Shown here: piece after piece, positions 51,757 through 62,301 of the stretch
Numbering within the stretch: the first letter of the stretch is position 1
Layout: every line of letters begins with the position of its first letter
Origin: Hoeflea sp.
Lineage (GTDB): Bacteria > Pseudomonadota > Alphaproteobacteria > Rhizobiales > Rhizobiaceae
Assembly: GCF_002733955.1 (NCBI RefSeq)
Contig: NZ_NVXQ01000005.1
Span: 186,001-250,000 of the forward strand
Direction: 5' to 3'
DNA length: 64,000 nt
The notes under the pieces: generated by a model
What the model saw: the letters and a program-made list of their open reading frames with translations, nothing else
Database searches by the model: none
What the model was told of the DNA's origin: nothing
Position numbers and translations under genes: made by a program

Positions 51757-52392
51757 TCAGTGCGCCTTGGACATGTCGCCCAGCACCTCTTTCGAAGCGA
51801 CGGTGGAATCGGCGTTGAGCTTGTAGACCATGGGCACGCCGGTGGCGAGGTTGAGCTTGACGATCTCCTCGCGTGACATGCCGTCAAGGATCATCACCAG
51901 CGAGCGCAGGGAATTCCCATGGGCTGCGACCAGAACGGTCTCGCCGCGCAGCACGCGGGGCAGGATCTCGGTCATGTAATAGGGCCAGACGCGAGCACCC
52001 GTGTCTTTCAGGCTTTCTCCGCCCGGAGGCGGCACGTCATAGGAGCGGCGCCAGATGTGAACCTGCTCCTCGCCCCATTTCTCGCGCGCGTCGTCCTTGT
52101 TGAGGCCCGCCAGATCGCCATAGTCCCGCTCGTTGAGCGCCTCGTCGCGGATCACCTCGAGGTCGGTCTGGCCGATGCCCTGCATGATCAGGTCGAGCGT
52201 GTGCTGGGCGCGGATCAGGTTGGAGGTGAAGGCGATGTCGAACTTGAGGCCGGTTTCCTTAAGGGCAACGGCGCCGGTCTTGGCTTCCTCGACGCCGAGC
52301 TCTGTGAGATCAGGATCCTTCCAACCCGTAAACAGGTTTTTCAAGTTCCATTCGCTTTGGCCGTGGCGGACAAGGACGAGCGTTCCGGACAT
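51757..52392 (-). CDS. gpmA: Phosphoglycerate mutase (2,3-BPG-dependent)
   Basis: Glycolytic enzyme interconverting 3- and 2-phosphoglycerate through a phosphohistidine. It is 211 aa (short alpha-type). [10 protein letters not shown] places the catalytic His at residue 10; the second His lies in [11 protein letters not shown]. It is 44 bases downstream of dapB, in a carbon-metabolism neighbourhood with glk and mgsA. Confidence 0.95.
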   Translation of the reverse strand: MSGTLVLVRHGQSEWNLKNLFTGWKDPDLTELGVEEAKTGAVALKETGLKFDIAFTSNLIRAQHTLDLIMQGIGQTDLEVIRDEALNERDYGDLAGLNKDDAREKWGEEQVHIWRRSYDVPPPGGESLKDTGARVWPYYMTEILPRVLRGETVLVAAHGNSLRSLVMILDGMSREEIVKLNLATGVPMVYKLNADSTVASKEVLGDMSKAH

Positions 52393-52436
52393 GATGAGAT
52401 CCCTTTTTCAAGCAGGTTAAGTTCAAGCGGTTTGGA

Positions 52437-53267
52437 TTACTGGTCTGCGAGACCAAGCACATCGAGCATGGAATAGTAACCCGGTTTCTGGGCGCGCGCC
52501 CAGAGGGCGGCGCGGACGGCGCCGCGGGCGAAGATCGAGCGGTCGGTGGCCCGGTGGGTCAGTTCCACGGTCTCGCCCTCGCCTGCCAGCAGCACCGAAT
52601 GCTCACCGATCACCGAGCCGCCGCGCAGCGTGGCAAAGCCGATTGTGCCTGCTTCGCGCGGTCCGGTGTGGCCGTCGCGAACCCGGACGGAATTTTCGGC
52701 AAGTGCAATCTCGCGGCCTTCGGCTGCAGCTTCACCGAGCAGCAGGGCGGTGCCCGAAGGCGCGTCGACCTTGTGGCGGTGATGCATCTCCAGCACCTCA
52801 ATGTCCCAGTCGCTCGCATCCAGCGCCTTGGCGGCCTGGCGCACCAGCACCGAGAGCAGATTGACGCCGAGGCTCATATTGCCGGACTTGACAATGCGGG
52901 CATGGCGCGAGGCGGCATGCAGCCGGGACTCGTGGCTTTCATCCATGCCGGTGGTGCCGATGATGTGGACGATGCGGGCCTGGGCGGCGAGATCGGCAAA
53001 TTCCAGCGTGGCTGCGGGTGCGGTAAAATCGAGCACGCCTTCGGCCTGGGCGAAAACCGGCAGCGCTTCATCGGTGACGATGACACCATTGCTGCCGAGG
53101 CCTGCCAGTTCGCCGGCGTCCTTGCCGAGCGCGTCCGACCCGGGCCGCTCGATGGCGCCGGCCAGATGAACGCCGTCGATTTCGGCGATGGTGCGGATCA
53201 GGGCCTGGCCCATGCGTCCGGCGGCGCCGACCACGATCAGGCCCATGCTTCCGGTTGGTGTGGTCAT
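52437..53267 (-). CDS. dapB: 4-hydroxy-tetrahydrodipicolinate reductase
   Basis: NAD(P)H-dependent step of lysine and diaminopimelate synthesis. It is 276 aa: N-terminal dinucleotide loop [10 protein letters not shown], catalytic [20 protein letters not shown] and the [18 protein letters not shown] region. Its ATG overlaps the stop of the ABC transporter gene by four bases, so translation is coupled; the coupling of cell-wall precursor synthesis with a lipid exporter is interesting but may only be a rhizobial synteny. Confidence 0.95.
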   Translation of the reverse strand: MTTPTGSMGLIVVGAAGRMGQALIRTIAEIDGVHLAGAIERPGSDALGKDAGELAGLGSNGVIVTDEALPVFAQAEGVLDFTAPAATLEFADLAAQARIVHIIGTTGMDESHESRLHAASRHARIVKSGNMSLGVNLLSVLVRQAAKALDASDWDIEVLEMHHRHKVDAPSGTALLLGEAAAEGREIALAENSVRVRDGHTGPREAGTIGFATLRGGSVIGEHSVLLAGEGETVELTHRATDRSIFARGAVRAALWARAQKPGYYSMLDVLGLADQ

Positions 53268-55108
53268 GGCTTGGTTCCTTTCGTGTCGGCTGCTGTCTCT
53301 TGTTCGGCGGCCAATCCGGTTTCTGCCGGGGCCGGATCGCTGCTCGCCTCGCTGTAAGCCTGGAGCCGCGCATAGAGTCCGTCCCGGTTGGCGCTGAGAT
53401 CGGCATGGCTTCCGACCTCGACCACCCGGCCCGCCTGCATGACGACAATACGGTCAGCGCGGGCGATGGTCGACAGCCGGTGGGCAATCACCAGCACGGT
53501 GCGGTTCTGCATGGCGCTTTCGAGCGCCTTCTGCACGGCGGCCTCTGATTCATTGTCGAGCGCGGAGGTGGCCTCGTCGAGTAGCAGGATCAGCGCGTTG
53601 CGCACCAGCGCCCGGGCGATAGAGATGCGCTGGCGCTGACCGCCGGAGAGATTGACGCCGTTTTCGCCGAGCATGGTGTCATAGCCCTGCGGCTGGGCCA
53701 GAATGAACTCATGCGCATTGGCAAGTCTCGCCGCGTCCTCGATCTCCGCGTCGGTGGCCTCGGGCCGGGCGTAACGCAGATTTTCGCGGATCGAGCCCTC
53801 GAACAGCCAGGGCTGCTGCGAGACATAGGCGATCTGCTGGCGCAGGGAATTCTTGGTCACGGTCGCGATGTCGGTGCCGTCGATCAGCACCTGGCCGGTG
53901 GCCGGATCATGAAACCGCGGCACCAGCGAAATCAGTGTCGACTTGCCGGCGCCGGAGGGGCCGACAATGGCGGTGGTCTTGCCGGCTTCTGCGGTGAAAC
54001 TCACGCCATCAAGGACGATTTCGTTCTGGCCGTATCCGAAGCCGATATTGCGGAACTCGATCTCGCCTTCACGCACATTGAGTGCGACAGCCCCGGGGCG
54101 GTCGCCCTGCGTTGGCTCCTCGTCGAGGATCTCGTAGATCATGCGGGCATTGACGACCGCGCGCTCGAGATTGATCTGCAACCGGGCCAGGCGGCGGGCC
54201 GGATCATAGGCGAGCAACAATGCGGTGATGAAGGAGAAGAAGGCGCCGGGGAGAACATCGCCGTAGATCGAGCGGAAAGCCGCATAGGCAATGACCCCGG
54301 AAATGGCGAAACCGGCCACGGTTTCGGTCAGTGGCGAGGTGCGCTCGGTCAGCCGTGCGATGCGGTTGGACCGGTCTTCGGCCGCCTTGATCAGGCCCGC
54401 CGTGCGGCTGCTGATCTGCTCTTCCATCGTAAACGCCTTGACGATGGTGATGCCCTGCACGGTTTCCTGCATGGCCGACAGCACGCGGCTGTTGAGATCG
54501 ATCGATTCGCGGGTGGCGCTTCTCAGCCGCTTGGAAATGTAGCGCAGGGCAATGAGCACCGGCGGCGAGACCACGAACACGATCAGGCTCAAGACCGGAT
54601 CCTTGGTCACCATGACCACGATCAGGGCGATCAGCGTCAGCAGGTCGCGGGCGAACGAGGTGATGGTCAGGTTCATGACATCACGGATGCCGGCGACATT
54701 CTGCGAGATCTGAGCGGCTATCTGGGCCGAGCGGGTGTCGCCGAAGAAGCTGACGCCGAGGCTCATCAGGTGATCGATCAGGCGTTGCTGGTAGCGGGCG
54801 ACGAGATTGTTGCCGACCTGCGCCAACGCCACCGCCTGGCCGTAGGATGCCGCCCCGCGGATGATGAAGGCAGCCAGTACCGAGCCGCAGATCAGCCAGA
54901 TCAGGTCGGCGTTCTTCTTGGCAAAAGCCTCGTTGATGACCGCTTCCATAATCCAGGCCATGAAGGCGGTGGAGGCAGCAACAAGCACCAGGCAGAAGGC
55001 GGCAAAGATGTAGGTCTTGACGTAGTCGCGGCCATTCTCACGGATGATCCGGCGGATCACCATCGTCAGCGATTCCACATCCTGCTTGATGTTCCTGCCG
55101 CGCTTCAC
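53264..55108 (-). CDS. MsbA-like ABC exporter (fused membrane and ATPase)
   Basis: 614-aa half-transporter: six hydrophobic helices in residues about 30-330, then the ATPase with Walker [10 protein letters not shown], signature [15 protein letters not shown] and Walker [15 protein letters not shown]. Family includes lipid A flippases and multidrug exporters; the position upstream of dapB points to an envelope lipid role, but this cannot be fixed by eye. Distinct from NdvA by neighbourhood. Confidence 0.88.
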   Translation of the reverse strand: MKRGRNIKQDVESLTMVIRRIIRENGRDYVKTYIFAAFCLVLVAASTAFMAWIMEAVINEAFAKKNADLIWLICGSVLAAFIIRGAASYGQAVALAQVGNNLVARYQQRLIDHLMSLGVSFFGDTRSAQIAAQISQNVAGIRDVMNLTITSFARDLLTLIALIVVMVTKDPVLSLIVFVVSPPVLIALRYISKRLRSATRESIDLNSRVLSAMQETVQGITIVKAFTMEEQISSRTAGLIKAAEDRSNRIARLTERTSPLTETVAGFAISGVIAYAAFRSIYGDVLPGAFFSFITALLLAYDPARRLARLQINLERAVVNARMIYEILDEEPTQGDRPGAVALNVREGEIEFRNIGFGYGQNEIVLDGVSFTAEAGKTTAIVGPSGAGKSTLISLVPRFHDPATGQVLIDGTDIATVTKNSLRQQIAYVSQQPWLFEGSIRENLRYARPEATDAEIEDAARLANAHEFILAQPQGYDTMLGENGVNLSGGQRQRISIARALVRNALILLLDEATSALDNESEAAVQKALESAMQNRTVLVIAHRLSTIARADRIVVMQAGRVVEVGSHADLSANRDGLYARLQAYSEASSDPAPAETGLAAEQETAADTKGTKP

Positions 55109-55214
55109 GTCTCATCTTCCTGTCAGGCGTTCAATGCGAACACCGTCTCACAATCAGCCGGGAGTGTCCCCGCGCTGTTCATGGCGGCTCTATAGCGGGT
55201 TGTATCGAGTTTGC

Positions 55215-56240
55215 CTATGCTTTCCAGCGCCTGCCTTCGGTCGCGACACCGAAACGGACCGGAGTGCGGGCATAGGCCGCAAGGCCCGACAGCGCCGCCA
55301 GCGGATGGGTGATGACGAAAGTCGGAATGTTTTTCAGGATCTCCGAATGCGGCGCCTTGTCCTCGAAAGCCTCGCGGAAGCGCGGCTGGTTGAGCGCCGG
55401 CAGGATCCTCTGCACGATGCCGCCGGCCAGGAACACGCCGCCACGGGCCATGAAGATCAGCGCCAGGTCACCGGCAACGCGGCCGAGATAGGTGACAAAC
55501 AGCTCGATTGTCTCGACCGCTGCAGGGTCGGAGCCATCGGCCCAGCGCGACGTGACTTCCGCAGGCGTGGAGGCAGCGGGCGTGACACCATTGGCCTTGC
55601 AGACGGCGCGGTAGATATTCATCATGCCGCGACCGCACAGCAATTGTTCGGCGGACACCCGGCCCTCGATGGGTTCATACAGTGGAAACAGCTCGTAATC
55701 ACGCTCGCTGCGCGGGCCCATGTCGACGTGGCCGCCTTCACCGGGAACCGGGAACCAGGTGTGACGCGCATGCACGAGGCCCGAGACGCCGAGGCCGGTG
55801 CCGGGGCCGACCACCACGCGCGAGGTGGAGGGACGGATCTCACCACCACCGACCTTCTCCAGAAATTCCTGTCCGAGCGAAGCCGCAGCCAGTCCCTGGG
55901 CCTCGAAATCATTGATCACCACCACATTCTCGAAGCCGAGATCCCGGATCATGATTTTGGGCTGGATCACCCAGTCGCAGTTTGTCAGATCGATCTCATC
56001 GCCCTTGATCGGCCCTGCCACAGCAAGAATGGCCGACCGCGGCTGCAGCGAGGTCTTGTCGAGCACGCCGGTCTGGATCGCCTCATCGATGGTGGCAAAA
56101 TCGGCCGTGGCCAGGATCGGAAATTCCTTCGGCTCGGCATTGGCATCGGACAGGATGGCAAAACGGGCATTGGTGCCGCCGATGTCGCCGATCAGGATCG
56201 GAAATGCGATTGTGTGGTCGATTTCATAGGATGTGGGCAT
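55215..56240 (-). CDS. glk: Glucokinase
   Basis: ATP-dependent kinase making glucose 6-phosphate. It is 341 aa, the usual rhizobial length: phosphate loop [22 protein letters not shown], and [13 protein letters not shown], with the [10 protein letters not shown] site. The ATG at 56240 (MPTSYEIDH) is preferred over an upstream one. Located between mgsA and the exporter gene. Confidence 0.95.
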   Translation of the reverse strand: MPTSYEIDHTIAFPILIGDIGGTNARFAILSDANAEPKEFPILATADFATIDEAIQTGVLDKTSLQPRSAILAVAGPIKGDEIDLTNCDWVIQPKIMIRDLGFENVVVINDFEAQGLAAASLGQEFLEKVGGGEIRPSTSRVVVGPGTGLGVSGLVHARHTWFPVPGEGGHVDMGPRSERDYELFPLYEPIEGRVSAEQLLCGRGMMNIYRAVCKANGVTPAASTPAEVTSRWADGSDPAAVETIELFVTYLGRVAGDLALIFMARGGVFLAGGIVQRILPALNQPRFREAFEDKAPHSEILKNIPTFVITHPLAALSGLAAYARTPVRFGVATEGRRWKA

Positions 56241-56308
56241 GCTCTTGTTCCCGTCGGCCGGATAGGGTTGCGGTACGGCCCAAGGCAGCACCGGATCGAT
56301 GTGACTGA

Positions 56309-56686
56309 CTATCCAAGCGCCTTGAGCAAGGTGTCAGCCGTGGCACGGTTAAGCGCCATCGGAATATCATAGACGATGGCAAGCCGCATCAGCGCCTTGA
56401 CGTCGACATCATGCGGCATCGCCGTCAGCGGATCGACAAAAAAGATCACCAGGCCGACATCGCCGGTGGCGATCAGCGCGCCGATCTGCTGGTCACCGCC
56501 CAGCGGGCCGCTCTTGAGCCGCTTGATCTCGAGATCCGGGCAGGCCTCGGCAATCCGGCTGCCGGTGGTGCCCGTCGCCACGATCGGAAACCGGGACAGC
56601 GCCTTCTGATGCGATCTGGCGAAGTCGGCCAGATCATCCTTCTTCTGATCATGCGCGATCAGGGCAACGGCTTTTTGAACACTCAT
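56309..56686 (-). CDS. mgsA: Methylglyoxal synthase
   Basis: Converts dihydroxyacetone phosphate to methylglyoxal, a bypass of lower glycolysis used under phosphate stress or sugar overload. It is 125 aa with IVATGTTG, the catalytic Asp65 in [11 protein letters not shown] and His in AMPHDVD. It is 68 bases upstream of glk on the same strand. Confidence 0.95.
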   Translation of the reverse strand: MSVQKAVALIAHDQKKDDLADFARSHQKALSRFPIVATGTTGSRIAEACPDLEIKRLKSGPLGGDQQIGALIATGDVGLVIFFVDPLTAMPHDVDVKALMRLAIVYDIPMALNRATADTLLKALG

Positions 56687-56755
56687 GGCGGCCCATCATC
56701 CAGAAAACCCCAGCCCGAAGACCGGATTCTCCATTTCAATCGATTTGATGCGCTT

Positions 56756-56783
56756 TCTATAGCTTGTCCGCCGAGCAAACAAA
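56756..56783 (-). promoter_or_regulatory. Candidate mgsA-glk promoter
   Basis: -10 TATAGA (56761-56756) with -35 TTTGTT (56783-56778) at 16 bases, or TTGTTT one base closer. Would start transcription about 60 bases before mgsA. Confidence 0.35.
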
Positions 56784-56828
56784 AGCCGTTGCCTTTGCGA
56801 ATTTTTGATGACGCTTTGCCGGGGCGGT

Positions 56829-57887
56829 TTATCGGGCAGGCCGTGGCACCGGCAGGGGGATACGCCCGGGCAAGGGCAGCGCACCAAAAGCCGAAGCGCT
56901 GGCGGCATTGGCGTTGGCCCGGGCGATGCGGGCAATCGGGTCGGCGCCCAGGGTCACCTCGGCCTCGGATCCAGGCCCCGGCGCCATTGCGACCAGCGAA
57001 CAGGCCGAAGGAAGATCGGAGAGCTGGATCTCGCGCTTCTTCGGCTTCGGCTTGGTCTCCTTTTTGGGCTTGGCCGGGGCCCAGGGCTCATCGGTGAACC
57101 ACCAGGCGAGAGACTTGTCGCATCCCGGACCCTTCGGCGGCGGGTTCTGGGACCTGCAGCCGCTGGCGCCGGGTGGACACTTGATGCGGATGTGAAAATG
57201 GTAGTGATGCCCGTAATAGGGCCTGATCTTGCTCATGGCAGCGCGGTCGCCGGACCAGCTGTCGCAGAGCTTCTTCTTGATGCCGGGATGAACGAAAATG
57301 CGTTCGACTTCGGGATAGCTGGCGGCCCGCATCAACAGCCGGGCATGCGCCTGGGTCCAGACCCGGTCATCGACAAACAGCGTGTTCTTCTTCAGCATCG
57401 ATGTGGCGGAAAGGTTTTCGCGCTCAGTGGCCGACAGGGTGCGGCCCGGCATCGGCGTTAGCCAGACATCGGCATCGAGACCGACCTGGTGCGATGCGTG
57501 TCCCGACAGCATGGGGCCGCCGCGCGGCTGCGCGATATCGCCGACCAGCAGCCCGGGCCAGCCGTCATGCGCCGCCGCCTCGCGGGAAAGCCTTTCCACC
57601 AGCGCGATCAAATCGGGATGCCCCCAGCGGCGGTTGCGCGACAGCCGCATCGCCTGCCAGGTCGGCCCATCCGTGGGAATGGCGATACCGCCGGCGAGAC
57701 AGCCTTTGGAGTAGAACCCGATGGCGCGGGCCGGCAGAACGGCGGGCAGTTTCGCCGCGCCAAAGATCTGCTTGGCAGGCTGATCGGCCGCAGCCGGAAA
57801 CACACCGCCGGCAATGAGGAAGGTCGTAATCAATGCAGCGTGGATGGCTTGACGTGTCGCAACAACAAGGCGGTTAACGGGGTTCAT
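56829..57887 (-). CDS. mepA: Penicillin-insensitive murein endopeptidase (MepA type)
   Basis: 352-aa periplasmic LAS-type metallopeptidase cutting D-Ala-DAP cross-links. Signal peptide: about 34 residues ending AAAD. Zinc ligands: His130 and Asp137 in SGHASHQVGLDADVW and the HYHFHIRI motif (His230-x-His232). C-terminal extension of about 80 residues past the peptidase: Lys/Pro-rich (PAKPKKETKPKPKK) then an Ala/Pro-rich tail, possibly a wall-binding segment. The ATG at 57887 follows GGAG. Confidence 0.93.
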   Translation of the reverse strand: MNPVNRLVVATRQAIHAALITTFLIAGGVFPAAADQPAKQIFGAAKLPAVLPARAIGFYSKGCLAGGIAIPTDGPTWQAMRLSRNRRWGHPDLIALVERLSREAAAHDGWPGLLVGDIAQPRGGPMLSGHASHQVGLDADVWLTPMPGRTLSATERENLSATSMLKKNTLFVDDRVWTQAHARLLMRAASYPEVERIFVHPGIKKKLCDSWSGDRAAMSKIRPYYGHHYHFHIRIKCPPGASGCRSQNPPPKGPGCDKSLAWWFTDEPWAPAKPKKETKPKPKKREIQLSDLPSACSLVAMAPGPGSEAEVTLGADPIARIARANANAASASAFGALPLPGRIPLPVPRPAR

Positions 57888-58053
57888 GGGCTCGGTCTCC
57901 ACGCTCACAGGCAAAGCAGGCAGGCAAATCACCTGTGCCCATGCTAAAGCATCCTGCGCCCGGGCGGAATCGCCTGCATCAGGTAAGATATCTGGGTAGC
58001 TTCACAGACTCGCTTTCACGTCGCCGCCCCGCATCAGGTTCCTGGCCTACCCC

Positions 58054-59907
58054 TCAGGGCATGACCCTATAGAGTTGCAGCGGCAGGTCTTGCGTGCCGG
58101 TGACCGGTTCAAGCCAAGCCGGCACATGCCCCTGGCCCAGCTGTGCATACAGCCCATCGGGGGCAACCCGGCTGATGCTTTTGGCCTGCGGATCGGATTT
58201 GCAGAAGGCCACGATCGTGACCCCGGCGCCGCGCAGGAACTTGACCGCATCCTTCGGTGGCGCCATTGCCGCATGCAGCTCGGTGAGCATGCCGCCCTGA
58301 TTGCGATGATAGGGTGCCGCCAGCACGCGATGCTCGCTGAAACGCAGGATCTGCGCACCCATGTTTGAAGGCGAAGCCACCACCCCGGCCGGTTCGCCAG
58401 CCAGGGCGCGCATGGATTCTGGACCGGCGCAAGTGTTTGCTTCCTGCATGGGAAGGCTGCCGATCTCCTCGCCGGACACCTTGTTGACAGCCATTGATAC
58501 CAGCGCGCCCGACAAGGCCCAGATGAAGGGAACAGCGGCGAGTGCGGAACCGGCGAAGATCAGCCCCTTGCGCAAATTCTTCTGGTCGGCGTTGGCACGG
58601 GCGCGCGCTTCAGCGACAAGGGCTGCCATCGGGATGGCCGAGAGCAGGTTGGAGAACACCGCGCCGCGCACCTGCACCATCGCGATGACCCAGGAGACGG
58701 CCAGAAGCGCCAGCAACACACCATAAGCCTGGACTTGGGGACCTTGAACGATGCGGCGAACGCACAGGATCATTGCCAGCACCGGCACCAGGTAGAAGCC
58801 TGGAAGAGTCCACGGTTCCGTGCTCGCTTGGGCCGCAATCGACTGCGCTTCAGTCACGCTGCTGAGCCACATGCTGACCAGCAGCGGGTCCAGTGTGGCA
58901 AGCGGATTGCCAAGGCATTGCGGCGCAATCAGCAGCGCGGCGCCAAGCGTGGCGGCGCCGGCCAGACCCAGGGCTGCCAGACGGGATGCGAAATTCCGCC
59001 CGGAAGTTGCCGAGACGGCAAGATAGAAGCTGCCAGCGCCGATGACACCGAGGGAGAAGAACCCGGTCGACAGCGCATCACAAGCCACCACAGCATAGCG
59101 CGCCGGAGGTACGGTGAGAAAGAAAACGGCACTCAGGGCAGCACCCATGGCAAGGGCAAAGGCCGAGGCGGCTGCCTTGACATTCCTGCCAAGCCAGAGC
59201 CACTGAAGTGCGACGACGAGGGCCGCGACGAGGACCTGAGGCGTGGTTTCGACACCGATGGCAATGGCGAGGGCGGCGGCCACACCGGCGATCGCATGGG
59301 CGAGCGGCGGCCGTCCGGGCAGGATCAGACAGGCCGCGATGGTGACAATCAATCCAAGCTGGACATTGTGGTGGTCGATCGACCCGGGCTGGAACCGGTT
59401 GCCACCAAGCACGAACAGGAAAGCCAGCGCCAGCGCGATGAGGCGGCCCGGCTGCCCTGCCAGAACACCGCCACCGAGCCCCAGGGCATAGAAAACCGGC
59501 AAGGCGGTGAGCAAGGGCCAGACCAGCAAAGCCGAGGCTTCCGCCATGACCGGGCTCATGAACAGCGAGAACAGCAGGACCAGATTGGCGATCGGAAGGT
59601 CGATCAAGCGCGACCAGTGCATCAGGGTGCCGCCTTCAAGGCCCAGCCGGTACTGCGTCAGGTCGAACCAGCCCTGCCCGGCGAGCAGGTCGCGAACCTG
59701 GACCAGCCGCATGACATCATCATTGTCGGCGCCGACATAGTCGACATAGGTGGCGAAATGGAGTGCCGCCGAGGCAATGATGAAGATGAGGAACGTGAGC
59801 AACACGGGCCGGTGCAGCGGCGCAAGCGGCGAGATGCGGCGGGGCCGGTCGACGTTGCCTGCGGCTGCGAACCCGGACTCACCGGTGGCAGGGCTGGTAT
59901 CGGTCAA
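58054..59907 (-). CDS. GT-C-like membrane glycosyltransferase candidate
   Basis: 617-aa polytopic inner-membrane protein with about eleven hydrophobic segments in the first 500 residues and a soluble C-terminal domain (about 500-617). The N-terminal loop contains acidic DYVGADNDDVMR after the first helix and a DHHNVQL motif, features of GT-C enzymes (STT3/ArnT/PglL type) that transfer sugars from polyprenyl phosphate. No ATG fits: the frame overlaps a divergent gene, and TTG at 59907 with TTGGAG five bases upstream is the likely start (MTDTSPATGE). Family placement is by pattern, not proof. Confidence 0.7.
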   Translation of the reverse strand: MTDTSPATGESGFAAAGNVDRPRRISPLAPLHRPVLLTFLIFIIASAALHFATYVDYVGADNDDVMRLVQVRDLLAGQGWFDLTQYRLGLEGGTLMHWSRLIDLPIANLVLLFSLFMSPVMAEASALLVWPLLTALPVFYALGLGGGVLAGQPGRLIALALAFLFVLGGNRFQPGSIDHHNVQLGLIVTIAACLILPGRPPLAHAIAGVAAALAIAIGVETTPQVLVAALVVALQWLWLGRNVKAAASAFALAMGAALSAVFFLTVPPARYAVVACDALSTGFFSLGVIGAGSFYLAVSATSGRNFASRLAALGLAGAATLGAALLIAPQCLGNPLATLDPLLVSMWLSSVTEAQSIAAQASTEPWTLPGFYLVPVLAMILCVRRIVQGPQVQAYGVLLALLAVSWVIAMVQVRGAVFSNLLSAIPMAALVAEARARANADQKNLRKGLIFAGSALAAVPFIWALSGALVSMAVNKVSGEEIGSLPMQEANTCAGPESMRALAGEPAGVVASPSNMGAQILRFSEHRVLAAPYHRNQGGMLTELHAAMAPPKDAVKFLRGAGVTIVAFCKSDPQAKSISRVAPDGLYAQLGQGHVPAWLEPVTGTQDLPLQLYRVMP

Positions 59908-60017
59908 AGGCAACTCCAACGCATAAATTTTCTCCCGGGCATTCAACCTAGCCTTAACCTTCTCAAGAAATAGTAAAGCCACGGGCCTGCCTGGCCTGCA
60001 GCTAACGGGGAACTCCC

Positions 60018-61028
60018 ATGACGAACGGTTTGCTTGACGGCCTGGATATCGCGGTGCTGCTGCCCTGCTACAACGAGGCCGCAACCATCAGCGACGTCGT
60101 CGCGGGCTTTCGCGCGGCGCTCCCCAGTGCGCGGATCTATGTCTATGACAACAATTCGAAAGACCAGACGGCGCTGCGCGCAGCGCTGGCCGGCGCCATC
60201 GTCGTGCGCGAACCACGCCAGGGCAAGGGCCATGTGGTGCGGCGAATGTTTTCCGACATCGAAGCCGATATCTACCTGATGGCCGACGGCGACGGCACCT
60301 ATGCGCCCGATGACGGGCCGGAGCTGATCCGCACCCTGCTGACCGAGCGCTGCGACATGGTCGTCGGCACGCGCCGCGGCGTGACCGATGATGCAGGCCG
60401 GCGCGGCCACGCCTTCGGCAACTCGATCTTCAACTCGCTGTACCAGACGATCTTCGGCAAGGATTTCACCGATATCTTTTCCGGTTACCGGGCCTTCTCC
60501 CGCCGTTTCGCCAAGAGCTTTCCTGCGGTCTCAGGCGGCTTCGAGATCGAAACCGAGATGAGCGTGCATGCTTCGGTGCTGAAACTGCCGGTGACGGAAC
60601 TGGCACTCGATTACGGGCGCAGGCCGGAAGGCTCGCACTCGAAACTGTCGACCTTCAAGGACGGGGCGAAGATCCTCTGGATGTTCGCCATGCTGATGAA
60701 GGAAACCCGGCCGTTCACGTTCTTCTGCTATCTCAGCGGGATAACCGCCGGCATCTCGATGCTGTTCATGGCGCCGGTGCTCACCGAGTATTTCAACACC
60801 GGCCTGGTGACACGGATGCCGACATGGGTGCTGGCCATGGCGCTAATGATGATGGCGTTGATGATCTTCTCGGCCGGCGTCATTCTGGACTCGGTTGCGC
60901 GGGGACGGGCCGAGCAGAAACATTTTCACTACATGTCGATCAAGTCGGCGCCAGGCAACCGGCTCGATCCGGCCGTCATGCCCGAGAAAGCAGACAAGAC
61001 AGTCCGCAAACCGCGCAAGGTGGCCTAG
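60018..61028 (+). CDS. GtrB/DPM-like glycosyltransferase family 2
   Basis: 336-aa enzyme putting a sugar on polyprenyl phosphate. Catalytic domain about 1-230: LLPCYNEAATISDVVAGF, the DxD region MADGDGTYAPDDGP and GYRAFSRRFAKSFP; two hydrophobic segments near residues 238-260 and 273-298 anchor it, as in GtrB and dolichol-phosphate-mannose synthases. Divergent from the GT-C candidate, which could transfer the sugar it makes. Confidence 0.88.
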   Translation: MTNGLLDGLDIAVLLPCYNEAATISDVVAGFRAALPSARIYVYDNNSKDQTALRAALAGAIVVREPRQGKGHVVRRMFSDIEADIYLMADGDGTYAPDDGPELIRTLLTERCDMVVGTRRGVTDDAGRRGHAFGNSIFNSLYQTIFGKDFTDIFSGYRAFSRRFAKSFPAVSGGFEIETEMSVHASVLKLPVTELALDYGRRPEGSHSKLSTFKDGAKILWMFAMLMKETRPFTFFCYLSGITAGISMLFMAPVLTEYFNTGLVTRMPTWVLAMALMMMALMIFSAGVILDSVARGRAEQKHFHYMSIKSAPGNRLDPAVMPEKADKTVRKPRKVA

Positions 61029-61044
61029 ACCCCATCTTCGAGCG

Positions 61045-61401
61045 TCAGACTTTCAGCCCGCTGACGACAATCCCGACGCAGATGATCAAGGCGCCGAGGA
61101 TCTGGGTGATGGAAATCGATTCTGACAGGAACACCAGCGACAGCAGCGGAATGTAGAGATAGGACAGCGCCATGAACATGTAGGCGCGTCCGATCGGCAT
61201 GTCGCGGATGACAAAGACCCAGGCCACGGTCGCGAGCCCGTACATGACAAGCGCGATCCAGAAATGCGGACTGCCGATCAATCCCCACACCGCGCCACCC
61301 GGGCTGCTCAGCGTTTCGCTCGAGCGCTTGAACAGGATCTGGCCAATGGAAATGACCAGCGGTACGGCGATGACGCCCGCCAGCGTCGATGTCTTCATCA
61401 T
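61045..61401 (-). CDS. SMR/EamA-like small membrane transporter
   Basis: 118-aa protein with four hydrophobic helices and the SMR/EmrE-like pattern (MKTSTLAGVIAVPLVISIGQILF, PIGRAYMFMALSYLYIPLLS, SESISITQILGALIICVGI). Some relatives (ArnE/ArnF) flip polyprenyl-linked sugars. The ATG overlaps the methyltransferase stop by four bases (ATGA), so the pair is coupled. This context favours a glycan flippase over drug export. Confidence 0.78.
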   Translation of the reverse strand: MMKTSTLAGVIAVPLVISIGQILFKRSSETLSSPGGAVWGLIGSPHFWIALVMYGLATVAWVFVIRDMPIGRAYMFMALSYLYIPLLSLVFLSESISITQILGALIICVGIVVSGLKV

Positions 61402-62105
61402 AGCGGGACCATCCTGTCTTCGGAGAAATAGATGTCGCGGCCTATGTCGATGCATTTGAACTGATGCTCGAGAGGCTGGATGGCGCGCAGAAAACTGTGC
61501 TTGTAGGGGAAGAAATTGAAATGCGGGTTGAAGGTGTAGATTGCCTCCCGCTCGCGCGGCACCACGATGATCAGGCGTTTGCGGGCAATGCGCCGCAGCT
61601 CCGCGAGCGCCCGCCGGTAATCCAGAATGTGCTCGATAACGTGCGTGCAGATCACAGTGTCGAACTCACCATCCGCAAAAGGCAGGTCCTCGATCGGGGC
61701 TTTGACAAATTCCAGGCCTTCATCGCTGAAATGCTCGGGAATGACAAAATCGACGCCGACATAGCGTCGTGATGTTTCATTGCGGCTCTGCGCCAGACTC
61801 CTGAGCAGATATCCGGTGCCGCAGCCGACATCGCAGACGCTGTCACCGATCAGATCCGCGGCGATTTCCGCTATACAGGCCTTTGAATTGTCGGTTTCAT
61901 CATGAACCCGTGGATGCTTGGTGTAGAGCGCCTCATATTCCTCGGGCGTGAGGAATGGCGCACGAACACGGAAATCCGCCAGCTTGTCGATATGCTTGCC
62001 CCAGACCATTCGGGCCAGCCCGGTAAACAGAACCGAATCGCGCACGATCGGCGGCAGCAACTCCTCGATGGCAAACCTGATCCTGTTGGTTTGTTCCCGA
62101 TTCAT
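61398..62105 (-). CDS. SAM-dependent methyltransferase, glycan cluster
   Basis: 235-aa class I methyltransferase: DVGCGTGYLLRSL, VICTHVIEHILDYRRAL (UbiE/COQ5-like motif), then LIIVVPREREAIYTFNPHF. No lipid-quinone gene is near; adjacency to the flippase and glycosyltransferases suggests it methylates a sugar or lipid glycan. The start is a plain ATG at 62105. Confidence 0.82.
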   Translation of the reverse strand: MNREQTNRIRFAIEELLPPIVRDSVLFTGLARMVWGKHIDKLADFRVRAPFLTPEEYEALYTKHPRVHDETDNSKACIAEIAADLIGDSVCDVGCGTGYLLRSLAQSRNETSRRYVGVDFVIPEHFSDEGLEFVKAPIEDLPFADGEFDTVICTHVIEHILDYRRALAELRRIARKRLIIVVPREREAIYTFNPHFNFFPYKHSFLRAIQPLEHQFKCIDIGRDIYFSEDRMVPL

Positions 62106-62301
62106 GTTTCAGATCGCCTCGCTCTTAGACTGATCAAACGGCCGCTACCCGGTGAGGCCAGAAAATGGCTATTTAGAACAGATGTTTAGATGGCAATACT
62201 GATTCGACCGAATGCCAGGTGGACGGGCGAAATCATTACAGCAGGCCATTTCCTGTTGCAAACGAGGGATGTGGCAACCGTTGTGCTGATCGAGCATATG
62301 G

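Noticed and set aside
58735-59973. Open frame antisense to the GT-C candidate
   Set aside because: Antisense shadow rich in Gln, Arg and Glu; the minus-strand membrane protein explains the region.
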